From: Caenorhabditis elegans | Taxonomy: Eukaryota; Nematoda; Chromadorea; Rhabditida; Rhabditidae | Assembly: GCF_000002985.6 (NCBI RefSeq) | Contig: NC_003282.8 | Span: forward strand, 8,990,001 to 9,054,000 | Reading direction: 5' to 3' | Length of the DNA: 64,000 nucleotides | In this document: piece by piece, positions 1-11,144 of the stretch | Layout: every line of letters begins with the position of its first letter | Numbering within the stretch: position 1 is the first letter of the stretch | Made by a program: the position numbers and the translations under genes | The notes under the pieces: generated by a model | Told to the model about the DNA's origin: nothing | The model's database searches: none | Seen by the model: only the letters and a program-made list of their open reading frames with translations

Positions 1-274
1 GTCCAAAGTACTACAGACCAACTGAAGTGGAGACTTTATTGGGAAATGCTGAAAAAGCAAAGAAGACTCTTGGATGGGAAGCAAAGGTTACGGTTCCGGT
101 GAGTTTCAAAAAGTATTCAAGGTTTTTATAATTAAATTTTGAACTTATAAAAACCATTGTAATTGAAGAATGGTTTTACTTATCGAAATCCATGAAAATT
201 ATATATTTCAGGAACTCGTCAAAGAGATGGTTGCAAGCGACATTATCCTTATGAAGTCCAATCCAATGGCTTAA
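1..274 (+). CDS. bre-1: GDP-mannose 4,6-dehydratase, C-terminal end (partial)
   Basis: The last two exons are visible: 1-98 (reading frame from base 3) and 212-274, joined by a 113-nt intron with GTGAGT/TTTCAG borders. The first encodes a stretch running from [15 protein letters not shown] to [10 protein letters not shown]. The second encodes [20 protein letters not shown] and a TAA stop. The RPTEV..L.G...KA...LGW motif followed by ELV.EMV..D is the hallmark C-terminus of GDP-mannose 4,6-dehydratase, a cytosolic NADP-dependent short-chain dehydrogenase family enzyme. It makes GDP-4-keto-6-deoxymannose, the first step to GDP-fucose. C. elegans has two paralogues, bre-1 and gmd-2. I choose bre-1 because unc-129, also on chromosome IV, lies downstream. 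The family is certain; the paralogue is inferred. The rest of the gene lies left of the window. Confidence 0.85.
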
Positions 275-3149
275 TCATTTAATCAACTCGATCACAATTT
301 CCAAATTGCTTTATTATTTTTTAATAGTTCCCGTTTTCTCTGTTATTCTACCTAACTTATTGATGATTGCTGTGATGCTTTTGGGACCTCTGGGATTATT
401 ATTTGACCTTCCTTTTTTTGAACAATGAAGCATTCTGTTTCGGGATGTAGATTTTTTGGTAAAAAACAAATATTTACTATTGGAAACTAACTAGACATTC
501 AGCAAGGACGCAACGCACGGATGCAGCCACTAGGGTCCAAAGAGGGCGAGTTGAAGGAGAGAAGCGCCACGCAACGCCTCACTCTACCTGAATGTCTCGA
601 GAAATACTTTCAATGTCCATGTAGTTTTTTGTTTTTCTCTAATGTTTCTCTGGCACCACCTACAACTTAAGTTTCGACAAATTTAAAAAAGATTTCGAGA
701 AAGAAAAATAATGAATCTTCATCTTTCGGTCACTGTTCATGCCTCTCACTGAACCCAAAAAACTTAAAAGACTTGGGTTCAAATGTCTAGTTCAGGTGTC
801 CTCGCTAAGATCTCAATGATATCACTATTCATAAAAAACTTTATGACACTTCAATCTTAACACTTTGATCTTTTCACGTATTCATGCCGTCATGTTCCAC
901 TGATTCGATCGGTTTACTATAATGTCCATCACAATTTTAATAGGAACGTCGAGAAACTCAATTTTTAGTTGGAAGTCGTTTCAAAAAGTTATCGAATGTT
1001 CCAAAATATGTTAACAGACACATTTAGTTTCTAATATTCGCAAAATGTTGACCGATCAACTGATTGGTCATTCTGATCGAGGAATTCATATAAGAGATGT
1101 CAACTTTTTTTTTGAAAAGTTTCCGATAGAAGAATTATTAAATGGAAACTAGTAATCAGGCATCATTGCTTCCAGTTTTATTTAAATTCAATCAATTGTC
1201 CATAAAATACATTTTCTTTATGGACACTGTATGGAATGTTTTCTTATTTTATTGTTTTTCATTCAGGAATATTGTGGTTTTGTTTCATATAGATTTTTGT
1301 TGAAATTCATTTTTTAAAATTTCAGTTTCAATTTTTTTTAGATTCTTCGAATTGATTTTTTTGGTGTAACAAAAAATGTTTTCAGTTTTCCCAGATTTTT
1401 GCTGAAATTTATTTTTTGATACAAGTTCGGATGACTTGTGATATTCGATTTTAAAACTTATAAATATAATTAATTATTTGGTCTTTCGCAAAAATTCAGT
1501 CCCAGTGGATTTAATCCAAAATCGAGAGTCCAAACATTTTTCATTACATTTTGATATCAAAGCTGGGTGATTAAGATATATAACAAAATTTCTGCAATTA
1601 ACAGTTAACTTTAAAACGGAATTGAAACATCTGGAATCAAGTTAGAAACTATTTTAAAATATGATTTGATGGAAACTTTTTCTGAATATTCTGATTTGAT
1701 ATTGTGATCGACCATAATTCAGTGAGATACTATGATGCCAAAAGATGAAAACCCAACATTAATCCTGATAAGACATGATATGATAATTCAGACAGATTTA
1801 AATAAAATTTGTAATGATAAGAGGACAATAGAACAGTTCTTGTCTGATTTGATCTAGGAAGAAACACATGCACTCAAAATGATCACCAAAATACCAACAA
1901 AAAATGCTGCAAAACTGAAACTCTTTGTAAATTTCCAACAAAAGAAAACCGAATAATCGGAAAGTCGAATAATTGTAAAAATGAAAAACCCAAAAAAAAA
2001 TGTTTGGACGGCATGTTTGATCCAAATAAGAAACCTTTCAACATTCGCGAACTTCCATGAACTTCTATTCTAATAGCCAAAAAACTTGAGTTTCTTCATA
2101 TTTCAACATATACTTCCTTTCAACATCCCCTTTTCTATCTATAATTTATTTTCAAAAATCTAATTCAATGAGGATCATAATCCGAAATTGACGAGGAATT
2201 GCAATTCAAACATTTTTAAAAATTAAAACCCTATAAAAAATTAACAAATTCTTTGGGGTAATATTTTAAAATATCTGAAATATCCATGGAAGACGACGAT
2301 TCGCTGAAATAAAAACAAACTCAACACTGGTTTCTTATAACTCCGTAGCATTACAGTTGTTGTATCATTAAAAAAATAAGATTGAATTTCTAAAACGGAA
2401 ATTCTAACGCTACACTTACTTGAAGCCAAGATGAATTACTAAATATGGAAAACTATTTTTCAAAAATAAAAACAGTCGTACAACTCCGACATTTAAAACC
2501 CTATTTTTCTATATTTTGTGTTTGCCCTCCTCTCGCCCAGAAGACACCTGGAAAACTGGAAAAGTGAAGAATAAAAAAAATTATATTATTTCTATAAACC
2601 CACAAGTATGTATCGGAAAATGGATAACATGTGAAATCATGCCGGCAATTTGTGCACGAGCCTACCTGCAGGGCGCGAGTAGGACTAATTATAAATCGGG
2701 CTGTGGGCTCATTTTTTCCCGGCCGGGTGTAAGGTCTCGACTTGGCGAAAACTCTGATTCTACGCCAAATTGGCAGCTTTGTATTATAGTAGAGAAAATC
2801 GATTTGTTAAGTTTTCTTGTAATCTGCTCTACGAAAATGAGGTTCACCGTGGATTGATCTATTTATCTCTTTCCAACTAATATGATCAGCATATTCCATT
2901 TTTCTGACCTATCACAAACGATCATGAACAGTTCCATTCAAATTAGTCTAGAACAATGGCTAGGATTACGGTATTTGAAAAAAAAAATCCGAGAAGTAGG
3001 TGGCCTTATCCCTAGCATATCCCTGGTTTCCTGATAAAGCGAAAGAAACAAAAAGAAAATGATAATGGAGAAGAAATCAAAACGGGCAATTCTATCGGAA
3101 ACAATCACATTGCAAAGCTTTATTATATTTCTGATTGGCATGGTTTAGA
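275..3149. other. Intergenic region, no gene recognised
   Basis: This stretch of about 2.9 kb between the dehydratase and the MLT-10-like gene is AT-rich and full of stops in all frames. A GC-richer patch at about 2640-2790 contains a GGTCTCGAC-type string that recurs near 10.1 and 10.3 kb, so it may be a repeat fragment. The short open frames here lack splice-compatible neighbours or recognisable protein features. Confidence 0.6.
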
Positions 3150-6100
3150 ATGAAACTGTTTATTCGAATACTTTTGTGCACTTTTATATTATTTTGTTAT
3201 TGTGAGTTGTTCTTCGAATATTATCAATTTTCTTTGAATATTTTGTGCAGTAGCTTTGTATTTGTGGTTGGTCATAATACTTAAATTTAATTATACCTTA
3301 ACAAATAGGATCAGTTATTCAGTAAAATTAAGATTAATGTGTTCTGGCTTTTCCAGGAGCAGCAGTTGAAATTTTAGAAAACTCAAAATATCCGAACCTA
3401 TTCAATTAAATATTTTGTTTGATTGATTCTCAATTGTTTCCAATTTCCGTTTTTATTATGCACATTCTACACATGGTAAACTAGTTATGTTCATATTTGA
3501 AATTCATAGTAACTATCGTTTTCTTAATTTCCAAATAAACAAAATTCAACTTAAACTTTTTTCTCACAAAATACGCTATCCTGTTCTTTGCAACGTATTT
3601 CATAGTCATACCTGTTTGACAAAAATACAATTAATCATGGTTTCATTTTCATTCATCTTTCTTGTTTCGGCGGCAAAAATAACGCCGCAGGTGACGAGAA
3701 AATGACGAATTATACTGTCGGAATTCGTTCCTTTCCTTATCAAAAGCTTTCTGGAAAGTTACCACCTCTAACAAAACTTGATCAATTTTGAAGAACAGGG
3801 AAAGTAGAGGCATTAGTTGGTTACTACAGTTCATGCCGGATCCAATAATATCAAAAATTAAGTTTTGATATTATGGGATACAAAGACGTTTGTTTGTGTT
3901 CCTAATCTATTCATAAGTGTCGAGGATTTTATTAATTTACTGTTTCAATAATTTTTTTATTAACTTCCAGTGCTCCAAGATTCCGCATGTGTCAGCAGTT
4001 CAAAACTCTCAGCAATGGACAAAATGAAAATGGATTCAAAAGAAGTTGACAAGGTTTAACAAATTTAAAATTATTATTGGAACTAAAACAGTTTGAATTG
4101 AGTCCTGCGAACTTTCAAATTTAAGAAAAATCCAACGTAATATGGCAAGATACTATGAGTGCATCTATGAAAAAGCCTGGGTGAAGAATTCCAATAACGT
4201 GACGGGGACTTCTATCTTCAATATCAAATCTGTCCAAATTATGAAAGTTATTGATCACTTAATAATACTTTCAGCTGCAACAACTTCATTATGGATGGTA
4301 TATTCAAGCTGTTAGTTCATTATTGGGATCAGTTGGAAAACAAATGTACATGAAAATGAAAAAGTGAGTATCTACGGAAGAACAAAAAGTTGTAAATCAA
4401 AATGCGAAAGTGTGTTAGACCAGTTTATTCATTGGCACTTTTTATGATCTTCCTGATTCTCCTCTTGAGAATACGTATAAATGATAAGAAAATGATGAGA
4501 TAAGATTGATGTTAAAAATAATACGTTAAAATAAACAAATCACATAGGTTTTTTAGCAAGTAACTGTATTGTAGCTTTAAAGCTTGGTTGTGGTTTTTCT
4601 TTATATTGACCTCTCTCTTCTTCACACTTAAAACTGTAACTGACGAAAATATCGACCCATTTTCTCTACTCTTCTTGCTCAGTGTGCGGAACCCGGGAGG
4701 TGACCGCACACTGGAACTCTGCACCGTCTTCTAGCCCTAAATTATTTAACTCTGGTTCCTCTGCATTTAACCATGAAAATCTTTCGCCTTTTACTAAAGA
4801 TTTCCGTGCAAAGGAGCATACATTGAGTATTGTATACAATTTTTGGAGTCCCCTTGAGAAAGCGGGACAAAAAGTAATGGATTTTAATTTAAGTGAATAG
4901 GAACTTCCAATATCATGGTGGACGGCCAAATTGTTTCTATTTTTAAGCAGCAAGTTTTCTAATATCAGACCAGAGGAACTATAAGTTTGAAATAACAAAG
5001 TTGAATAATTGATCCTTCGTGTCGAGTCTTTAAATTTGAAAGTTGAACGTTTACATGTTAAAAACCGGACAATATTTCATATTCCTCATATCCATTCATT
5101 CAGACCTCAACGCCGTGCATTTGTTGCTTGCCTAGATTCAATTCCAAAAGAATATGATGTAAAATCAGGAGCTCAGTGCTTGGTCAATGCTTTTGATGGA
5201 AAATTGGAAAATTACTATGGAGAAGCTGCATTGGATTCTAAACTTGATTTTATCGACAAACAAGAAATTTTTCCTATAGGAAAACTAGATGTGAAAAAGA
5301 TTAAACGATTTAAAGTCAAGAAGCGATTAATTAAATTGGAAGCACAACGGAAGGCTAGAAAAGTTTGTTTTAATAAGAAAATTTACAAAAAGAGAATGAT
5401 TTTCAGAAAATAAATGGAATTCAAATTGAGAAAATAAAATTATTGAAATTCCGAAAACAACGTCGGAGGCACTTTGCTTCACAATACAAAATGACTCCGA
5501 AAATGATCGAAAAAATGAATAAAATCAATTCGATGAAATATCAAAAGAGAAGAAAGAAGAGAGTGAAAAGAAATGTTCTCTCACTTTATAGTAATGTTAG
5601 TTTTTGTTGAAATATATCAAAATACCACATTGAAAACATAAATAAGATTTTATTTACAGAAAGAAGCAATTGAAGAAGCAAAACGAGTTGATAACCTTGA
5701 AGGAGTTTATTATAAACCAAAAAATTATGCAAAAATGCCTGACTTGAAAGAAAATAAGAAAAGTTCAGTTCAGGAGTTTACAAAAATGATTCGAGAATTG
5801 GCTCACATTAAACCAACAAAAAATATGACGTCAAGTTATTCAAACTTGAAGAAGGTAAAGCATTTACTGTATTTTTCTATGAAGTTGCAAGTATTGAAGT
5901 TTCACTGATTATGTGGGCAACTATTCAAATTACTATTATTTATTGTTTTTTAATCGCTGTTTTTCAGCTCCAGCATGCAGTCTTTGGTGCTCGTGAGAAG
6001 AATAAATTCAAAAATCGAATGCTTGATATGGTCATTGGTATAAATCATCCATTACGAAGAATGAAATCATTTAGTGATCGAGTGAAAGATATAACTCCAG

Positions 6101-9100
6101 ATGGAATGATTGATGAAAATGTATATGGATTAGTTGATGCAGTACATAAACATAATAAGGATGCAAATGCAAATTTTCTGTCACCAAGATTCATGCCCAT
6201 TATGCCAGAGAAATTGAATACAAAAAGGTTTGGTTTTATAGTTGAGAATAAAGCAATAATTATTTTTTAGGCAGTTGCTGTCTCCTGATATTTTTCCACT
6301 ATACCGTGATGAAAGTGATAATAGTATTCTTCCTCTTCCAAATGTTATGGAAAAAGTTGGATTTGAAGAAAAAGATAGAGATGATATTTTGGAATTAATA
6401 ATGGATATGACTGGAGTCAATTCAGTTGTAGATGATACTTTGAATATGGTTAATGGATTGAGAAGAAATGGATTGGACACGGATTTAGTTGATATGACAT
6501 CACTCATTGATCAGGTCAGTTTGACATTTTTGAAATTAGTTTTGCACAAAAAAAGTGTAATGTATAAAAAAATTTCCTATGTTCATCTTCAAATTAATAT
6601 TCAATTTGTTAATGCAGCATTTTCAGGCCTACTCAACCCTTTCTGCATCTTTGACAAATTCGCAAAATCTAGATTTTGTCAACAAAAAGTTCACATTTAT
6701 GAATAAAAATCAAATGGAAACATTATACGGAGAACGGGGAATTTATAATACTTCGGTATCTGATCTTCCATTTGATATTCACGAAATTGATGAATTGACT
6801 GAAAAACAAAAAGAAGAATCCATTCGATTAACAATTCGAGAATTGGCAAAAGGAAATGGAGCACAAGGACATGGGGCAACTGGAAAAAGAGCAAAACGAC
6901 AAGTAATTTCATTATTTGGAGGAACATATCAAATTGTTTTTCTTAATCCGACTGTATTCTCTCCACAAGCATTTGCACCAACGATTAACAAAGTAGGTCA
7001 AATTGAAATAAAAGTGAATGACCATATGCAGAAATTCTGAAAACTTCAGTTATCAGTTCTTGGTCCTCTTGTGATCTCACCTCAATTATTTTGTCCAAGT
7101 GTGCTCTCACCACTTCTCATGTCTCTTCCGGTTATCTCGCCACAGGTATGTAAAACTTTTTATATTGATTTTCTTCTAAACTTAGAGAGTTACGCAGTTT
7201 TTTCAAAGCAAAAAACATCGTTAACCTGTTCAACTGGGCAAATACTCATTGACTCCAAAATCATTGACTACCTGTTCTCATTGCCTACCCTTGCTCATTG
7301 ACTACCCTTGCTCTTTGCCTACCTCTTTCTCATTGCCTACTCTTTCTCATTGCCTATCCTCTGCTCATTGTCTACTCGTTTTCTTCGTCAGTCAAGAGGC
7401 ACGTACAAGGACCGTATTCCAAGAATACATCAAAGGTACATCTACTCAGTTTGTTCATTCATTCAAAGGGTACTTTAATTTATATTAATTTTGATAGGAC
7501 ACGCAAAGGCTGGGCAAAATTCATTATCCATCAACATTAATAGCAACAATAGCAACAAAAAACAACAATTAAAAATTTGAAAAAAGTGGCAAAGAACGTA
7601 AAATCAATAACAATGAAATTTGGCATAAGAAATTCATTCGAAGTCGGAGTCAATCACTCGTTTTCGGCTTTTGAGCATATAGGAACATGACGCCGTAGTA
7701 TCAGACATGTCAGACAAGGATGAACTGGAGTTGATGGTGGCTTTCGATCTAAAAATGAAACAACCTCCAAAACTCTCTGAACTGAGTATTTTCAAACTGG
7801 CGTATCTCAAAAAATACACATCTGGAAAACAAATGTCCAACTAACAAATTGATCAGAAATATTTTTTCTTTCTAATTCAATAGTTTCTATTTTAATACAC
7901 CAACTTTTTGTAGAGTTACACGGAGTCAAAGCCATTTTAACAAAATTCACAAAAATTTTAAGAAGTCTTTTGTTGTACCCTTTATAACTCAACTTTCATT
8001 GAATTTCAGAAGATAAATTTTGTTGAATAGTGAGTAAAAAATACTTTTCCACATTTTACCAGTTTCAAGTTTTCGGATATTTTCATGTTCCGCCAAGTTA
8101 CAGACCGTTTTTCAAAAAAATCCAATTTCGCTTATAAAAATCTTCATATTCAACGTATCGACTTGAAATTTTGATAAATGATCACTTTTTTGATGTCTCT
8201 ACAATGTCCTAAAAAATCTTTCAAAAAACACTGTCCATCTCCAAAAGTGTCCTTCGCTCCGAAAAATGAAATCGGACTTTTGCTTTTCGAGAAATGGGCG
8301 AAAAAATCAAATTGCGATTTTTGGGATTAAACAAAAATAACATAAATTTTATTCTCACGTGATATTTTTTTAATTTGCATTAAAACAACTGAAACACTGA
8401 GCAAATTACCAAATAATTACACGTGAGAATAAAAATTATGTTATTTTTGTTTAATTTTTAGGTCGTTTAAGAGAAGAAATCACTCATAATGAACATGAAA
8501 TTCGTAAATAGCGTGTTCTCAGCTTTCTGAAAATATTTTTTTCGACCCAAAAATCGCAATTTGATTTTTTCGCACATTTCTCGAAAAGCAAAAGTCCGAT
8601 TTCATTTTTCGGAGCGAAGGACGATTTTGGAGATGGACAGTGTCTTTTGAAAGATTTTTTAGGACATTGTAGAGACATCAAAAAAGTGATCATTTTTCAA
8701 AATTTCAAGTCGATACGTTGAATATGAAGATTTTTATAAACGAAATTGGATTTTTTTGAAAAACGGTCTGTAACTTGGCGGAACAAGAAAATATCCGAAA
8801 ACTTGAAACTGGTAAAATGTGGAAAAATATTTTTTACTCACTATTCAACAAAATTTATCTTCTGAAATTCAATGAAAGTTGAGTTATAAAGGGTACAACA
8901 AAAGACTTCTTAAAATTTTTGTGAATTTTGTTAAAATGGCTTTGACTCCGTGTAACTCTACAAAAAGTTGGTGCATTGAAATAAAAACTATTGAATAAAA
9001 AAGAAAAAATATTTCTGATCATTTTGTTAGTTGGACATTTGTTTTCCAGATGTGTATTTTTTGAGATACGCCAGTTTGAAAATACTCAGTTCAGAGAGTT

Positions 9101-10694
9101 TTGGAGGTTGTTTCATTTTTAGATCGAAAGCCACCATCAACTCCAGTGCATCCTTGTCTGACACGTCTAATACTACGGCGTCATGTTCCTATATGCTCAA
9201 AAGCAAAAAACGAGTGATTGACTCCGACTTCGAATGAATTTCTTATGCCAAATTTCATTGTTATTGATTTTACGTTCTTTGCCACTTTTTTCAAATTTTT
9301 AATTGTTGTTTTTTGTTGCTATTGTTGCTATTAATGTTGATGGATAATGAATTTTGCCCAGCCTTTGCGTGTCCTATCAAAATTAATATAAATTAAAGTA
9401 CCCTTTGAATGAATGAACAAACTGAGTAGATGTACCTTTGATGTATTCTTGGAATACGGTCCTACGTGCCTCTTGACTGATGAAGAAAACGAGTAGGCAA
9501 TGAGAAAGAGTAGGCAATGAGAAAGAGTAGGCAATGAGAAAGAGTAGGCAATGAGAAAAGGTAGTCAACGAGCAACAAGTGGGCAATGAGAACAGGAAGG
9601 CAATGAGCACAGGTAGTCAATGAGAAAGAGGTAGGCAAAGAGCAAGGGTAGGCAATGAGAACAGGTAGTCAATGATTTTGGAGTCAATGTGTATTTGCCG
9701 TTCAACTGTCCTGAAGCTACTGTTTTTTGCACATAAATATTACCTATTTAGTATAACTAACTACAAAAATAATTTGAAAAGTATGAATCATTACTATCAA
9801 TATTGTCTCGTTTTCTCAAGGAACTCCAAAAATTGTATATAATACTCAATGTATGCTCCTTAGCACGGAAATCTTTAGTAAAATGCGAAAGATTTTCACG
9901 GTTAAATGCAGAGGAACCAGAGAAAACAAATGTAGGACTAGAAGATGGTACAGTGTTCTAGTGTGTGGACACCTCCCGGGTTCGCAGACTGTATAAGAAG
10001 AGTAGAGAAAATGAATCGATACTTTTGCAGTTATGTGTATTCCACAGCAAGAAAGAAATCTTGCAATTTTTGATACAAAAATATGGTACCCGGTCTCGAC
10101 ACAACTGGAAATTTTCGAATGGATGCTACGAAAAAAGGCGCGCCTTTTAGGGATACTGTAAATAATTTTGATTAAAAGGATACGCAATTATTTTCGTTTT
10201 TTTCTTTGACAAATCTTCTTTTGAAAATAGAAAAAATAAATATCTGTTTAAGAAAATACAATTGAAAAAATTGAAGAAAACTGCGAAAAATCTTCTGTTA
10301 AACTTTATTGGTCGTCTCGAGACCGGGTACCGTATTGTTTGCTTCTTGGATCCTAAACCAGAATGGAAAAATCGGAAGAACCATTTTTGTCACAAAACCT
10401 ATAAAATTTCAGGTTGGTAACCCATTGATCTTCTCACCATATGTTCTTGGTCCAAATGTTCTATCAGCTGCTGTATTCAATGCATACGTTTTCTCTCCAT
10501 ATGTATTATCACCAAATGTTATCAATCCGTATGTAATGTCTCCATTAATTCTTTCACCATTTGTATTATGTCCAGATGTTCTATCTCCAACTGTTTTATC
10601 AGGTGTTGTTTTATCTCCTTCTGTACTCTCACCGTCTATTTTCACAGATTCAGCTTTAGCGGCCAACATTCTCTCGCCAACTTTCTTGTCTTGA
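3150..10694 (+). CDS. MLT-10-like moulting-cycle family protein
   Basis: I assembled eleven exons that keep frame throughout: 3150-3201, 3971-4053, 4275-4363, 5104-5362, 5407-5595, 5660-5854, 5968-6227, 6271-6514, 6627-6992, 7050-7145 and 10413-10694, giving 704 residues. The start was chosen because MKLFIRILLCTFILFCY is a clear signal peptide and its exon ends in the phase that exon 2 needs. Two dibasic furin-like sites are present, RVKR (about residues 213-216) and RAKR (about 545-548). From about residue 565 to the end the protein is a degenerate five-residue repeat of the SPxVL/SPYVL kind. This architecture is that of the nematode moulting-cycle (MLT-10) family of secreted proteins linked to cuticle shedding; the precise role is unknown to me. 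Exon 9 could also use an acceptor 9 nt upstream. Intron 10 is 3.3 kb and filled with repeats, unlike the other short introns. Confidence 0.85.
4672..4872 (-). repeat. Dispersed repeat of about 190 bp, copy A
   Basis: The reverse complement of this stretch matches 9806-9990 and 11300-11495 over most of its length, from a TTGTCCCGCTTTCTCAAGG-like start to a CCCGGGTT-like end. It sits in intron 3 of the MLT-10-like gene. The ends show no obvious terminal inverted repeat. Family unknown. Confidence 0.75.
7225..9712. mobile_element. Palindromic (foldback) element of about 2.5 kb
   Basis: Two arms of about 1.1-1.2 kb are reverse complements of one another. For example, a 68-residue open frame at 9031-9237 (+) reappears almost unchanged at 7634-7840 (-). 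The arms meet around 8360-8420, with an inner inverted pair built on ACACGTGAGAATAAAA. The right arm carries about 90 bp (8453-8541) missing from the left. Both outer ends hold short tandem repeats of the CTCATTGCCTAC type (7280-7370 and 9490-9660), flanked by a GGCAAATAC...CATTGACTCC motif. I see no transposase. It lies wholly inside intron 10 of the MLT-10-like gene. The outer borders are approximate. Confidence 0.85.
9806..9990 (+). repeat. Dispersed repeat of about 190 bp, copy B
   Basis: This is a direct match to 11300-11495 and an inverted match to 4672-4872. Shared blocks include CTCAATGTATGCTCCTT and the following GCACGGAAATCTTTAGTAAA. It lies next to the palindromic element in intron 10 of the MLT-10-like gene. 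Confidence 0.75.
10081..10335. mobile_element. Small inverted-repeat element (MITE-like)
   Basis: The left end reads ATATGGTACCCGGTCTCGA and the right end reads back as ATACGGTACCCGGTCTCGA, giving terminal inverted repeats of about 19 bp around some 215 bp without coding capacity. It lies just upstream of the last exon of the MLT-10-like gene. A flanking target duplication is not clear, so the exact borders are open. Confidence 0.55.
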
Positions 10695-10803
10695 TTTAGA
10701 AGTTTTCAAATGTCATCATTATTTTTCATCGGGTTCATAATGTAATTGATGTAGAGCTCACAATAAAATGTTATAAAAAAGTACCTTTTTAACTACAAAA
10801 ACT

Positions 10804-10875
10804 TGCCCCCACGCAGGATTGAACTACGGACCTTTGGTTTACAAGACCAACGCTCTACCACTGAGCTATAAGGGC
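10804..10875 (-). tRNA. tRNA-Thr (anticodon UGU)
   Basis: On the minus strand the 72-nt sequence folds as a standard cloverleaf. The 7-bp acceptor stem GCCCTTA/TGGGGGC contains G-T pairs. The D-arm carries the A box TAGCTCAGTGGTAGAGC. The anticodon stem TTGGT/ACCAA encloses the loop CTTGTAA, so the anticodon is TGT. The T-arm carries the B box GTTCAATCC, and the discriminator base is A. A run of five T residues follows within a few bases of the 3' end, as expected for RNA polymerase III termination. No intron is present. Confidence 0.95.
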
Positions 10876-11144
10876 GATGAATTCGCTTTTAGTACGGTGA
10901 AGCCACCAAAAAAGACTGTGAAAATAATACATATGCTTAACAAGCATGTTGTATGGTTGCATTGAATCGGTTTCCAATAAAACTACCGAGTTTCTACAGT
11001 TTTATTCAAGGTTGAATAAATTACAGAAAAAAAACGAAATTCTACGATATGTTTAGCAGTTGATTAAAAGAAAGTCAAAAGTTTATTTGAGTTCATGAAA
11101 ATAATGGATAGATACCTTAAAAATGATATTAGAGTTGAGAATTG

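Noticed and set aside
3638-3691. MVSFSFIFLVSAA as the signal-peptide exon of the MLT-10-like gene
   Set aside because: Its donor leaves the wrong phase for the exon at 3971 and would give an early stop; the exon at 3150-3201 is hydrophobic and in phase.
3649-3834. Minus-strand 61-codon frame between exons of the MLT-10-like gene
   Set aside because: No splice partners or protein-like features; likely chance.
7634-9237. A duplicated 68-codon protein on opposite strands
   Set aside because: The two frames lie in the arms of a palindromic element and have no domain or splice context.
10409-10669. An 86-codon minus-strand frame in the last exon of the MLT-10-like gene
   Set aside because: It is the antisense shadow of the SPxVL repeat coding sequence.
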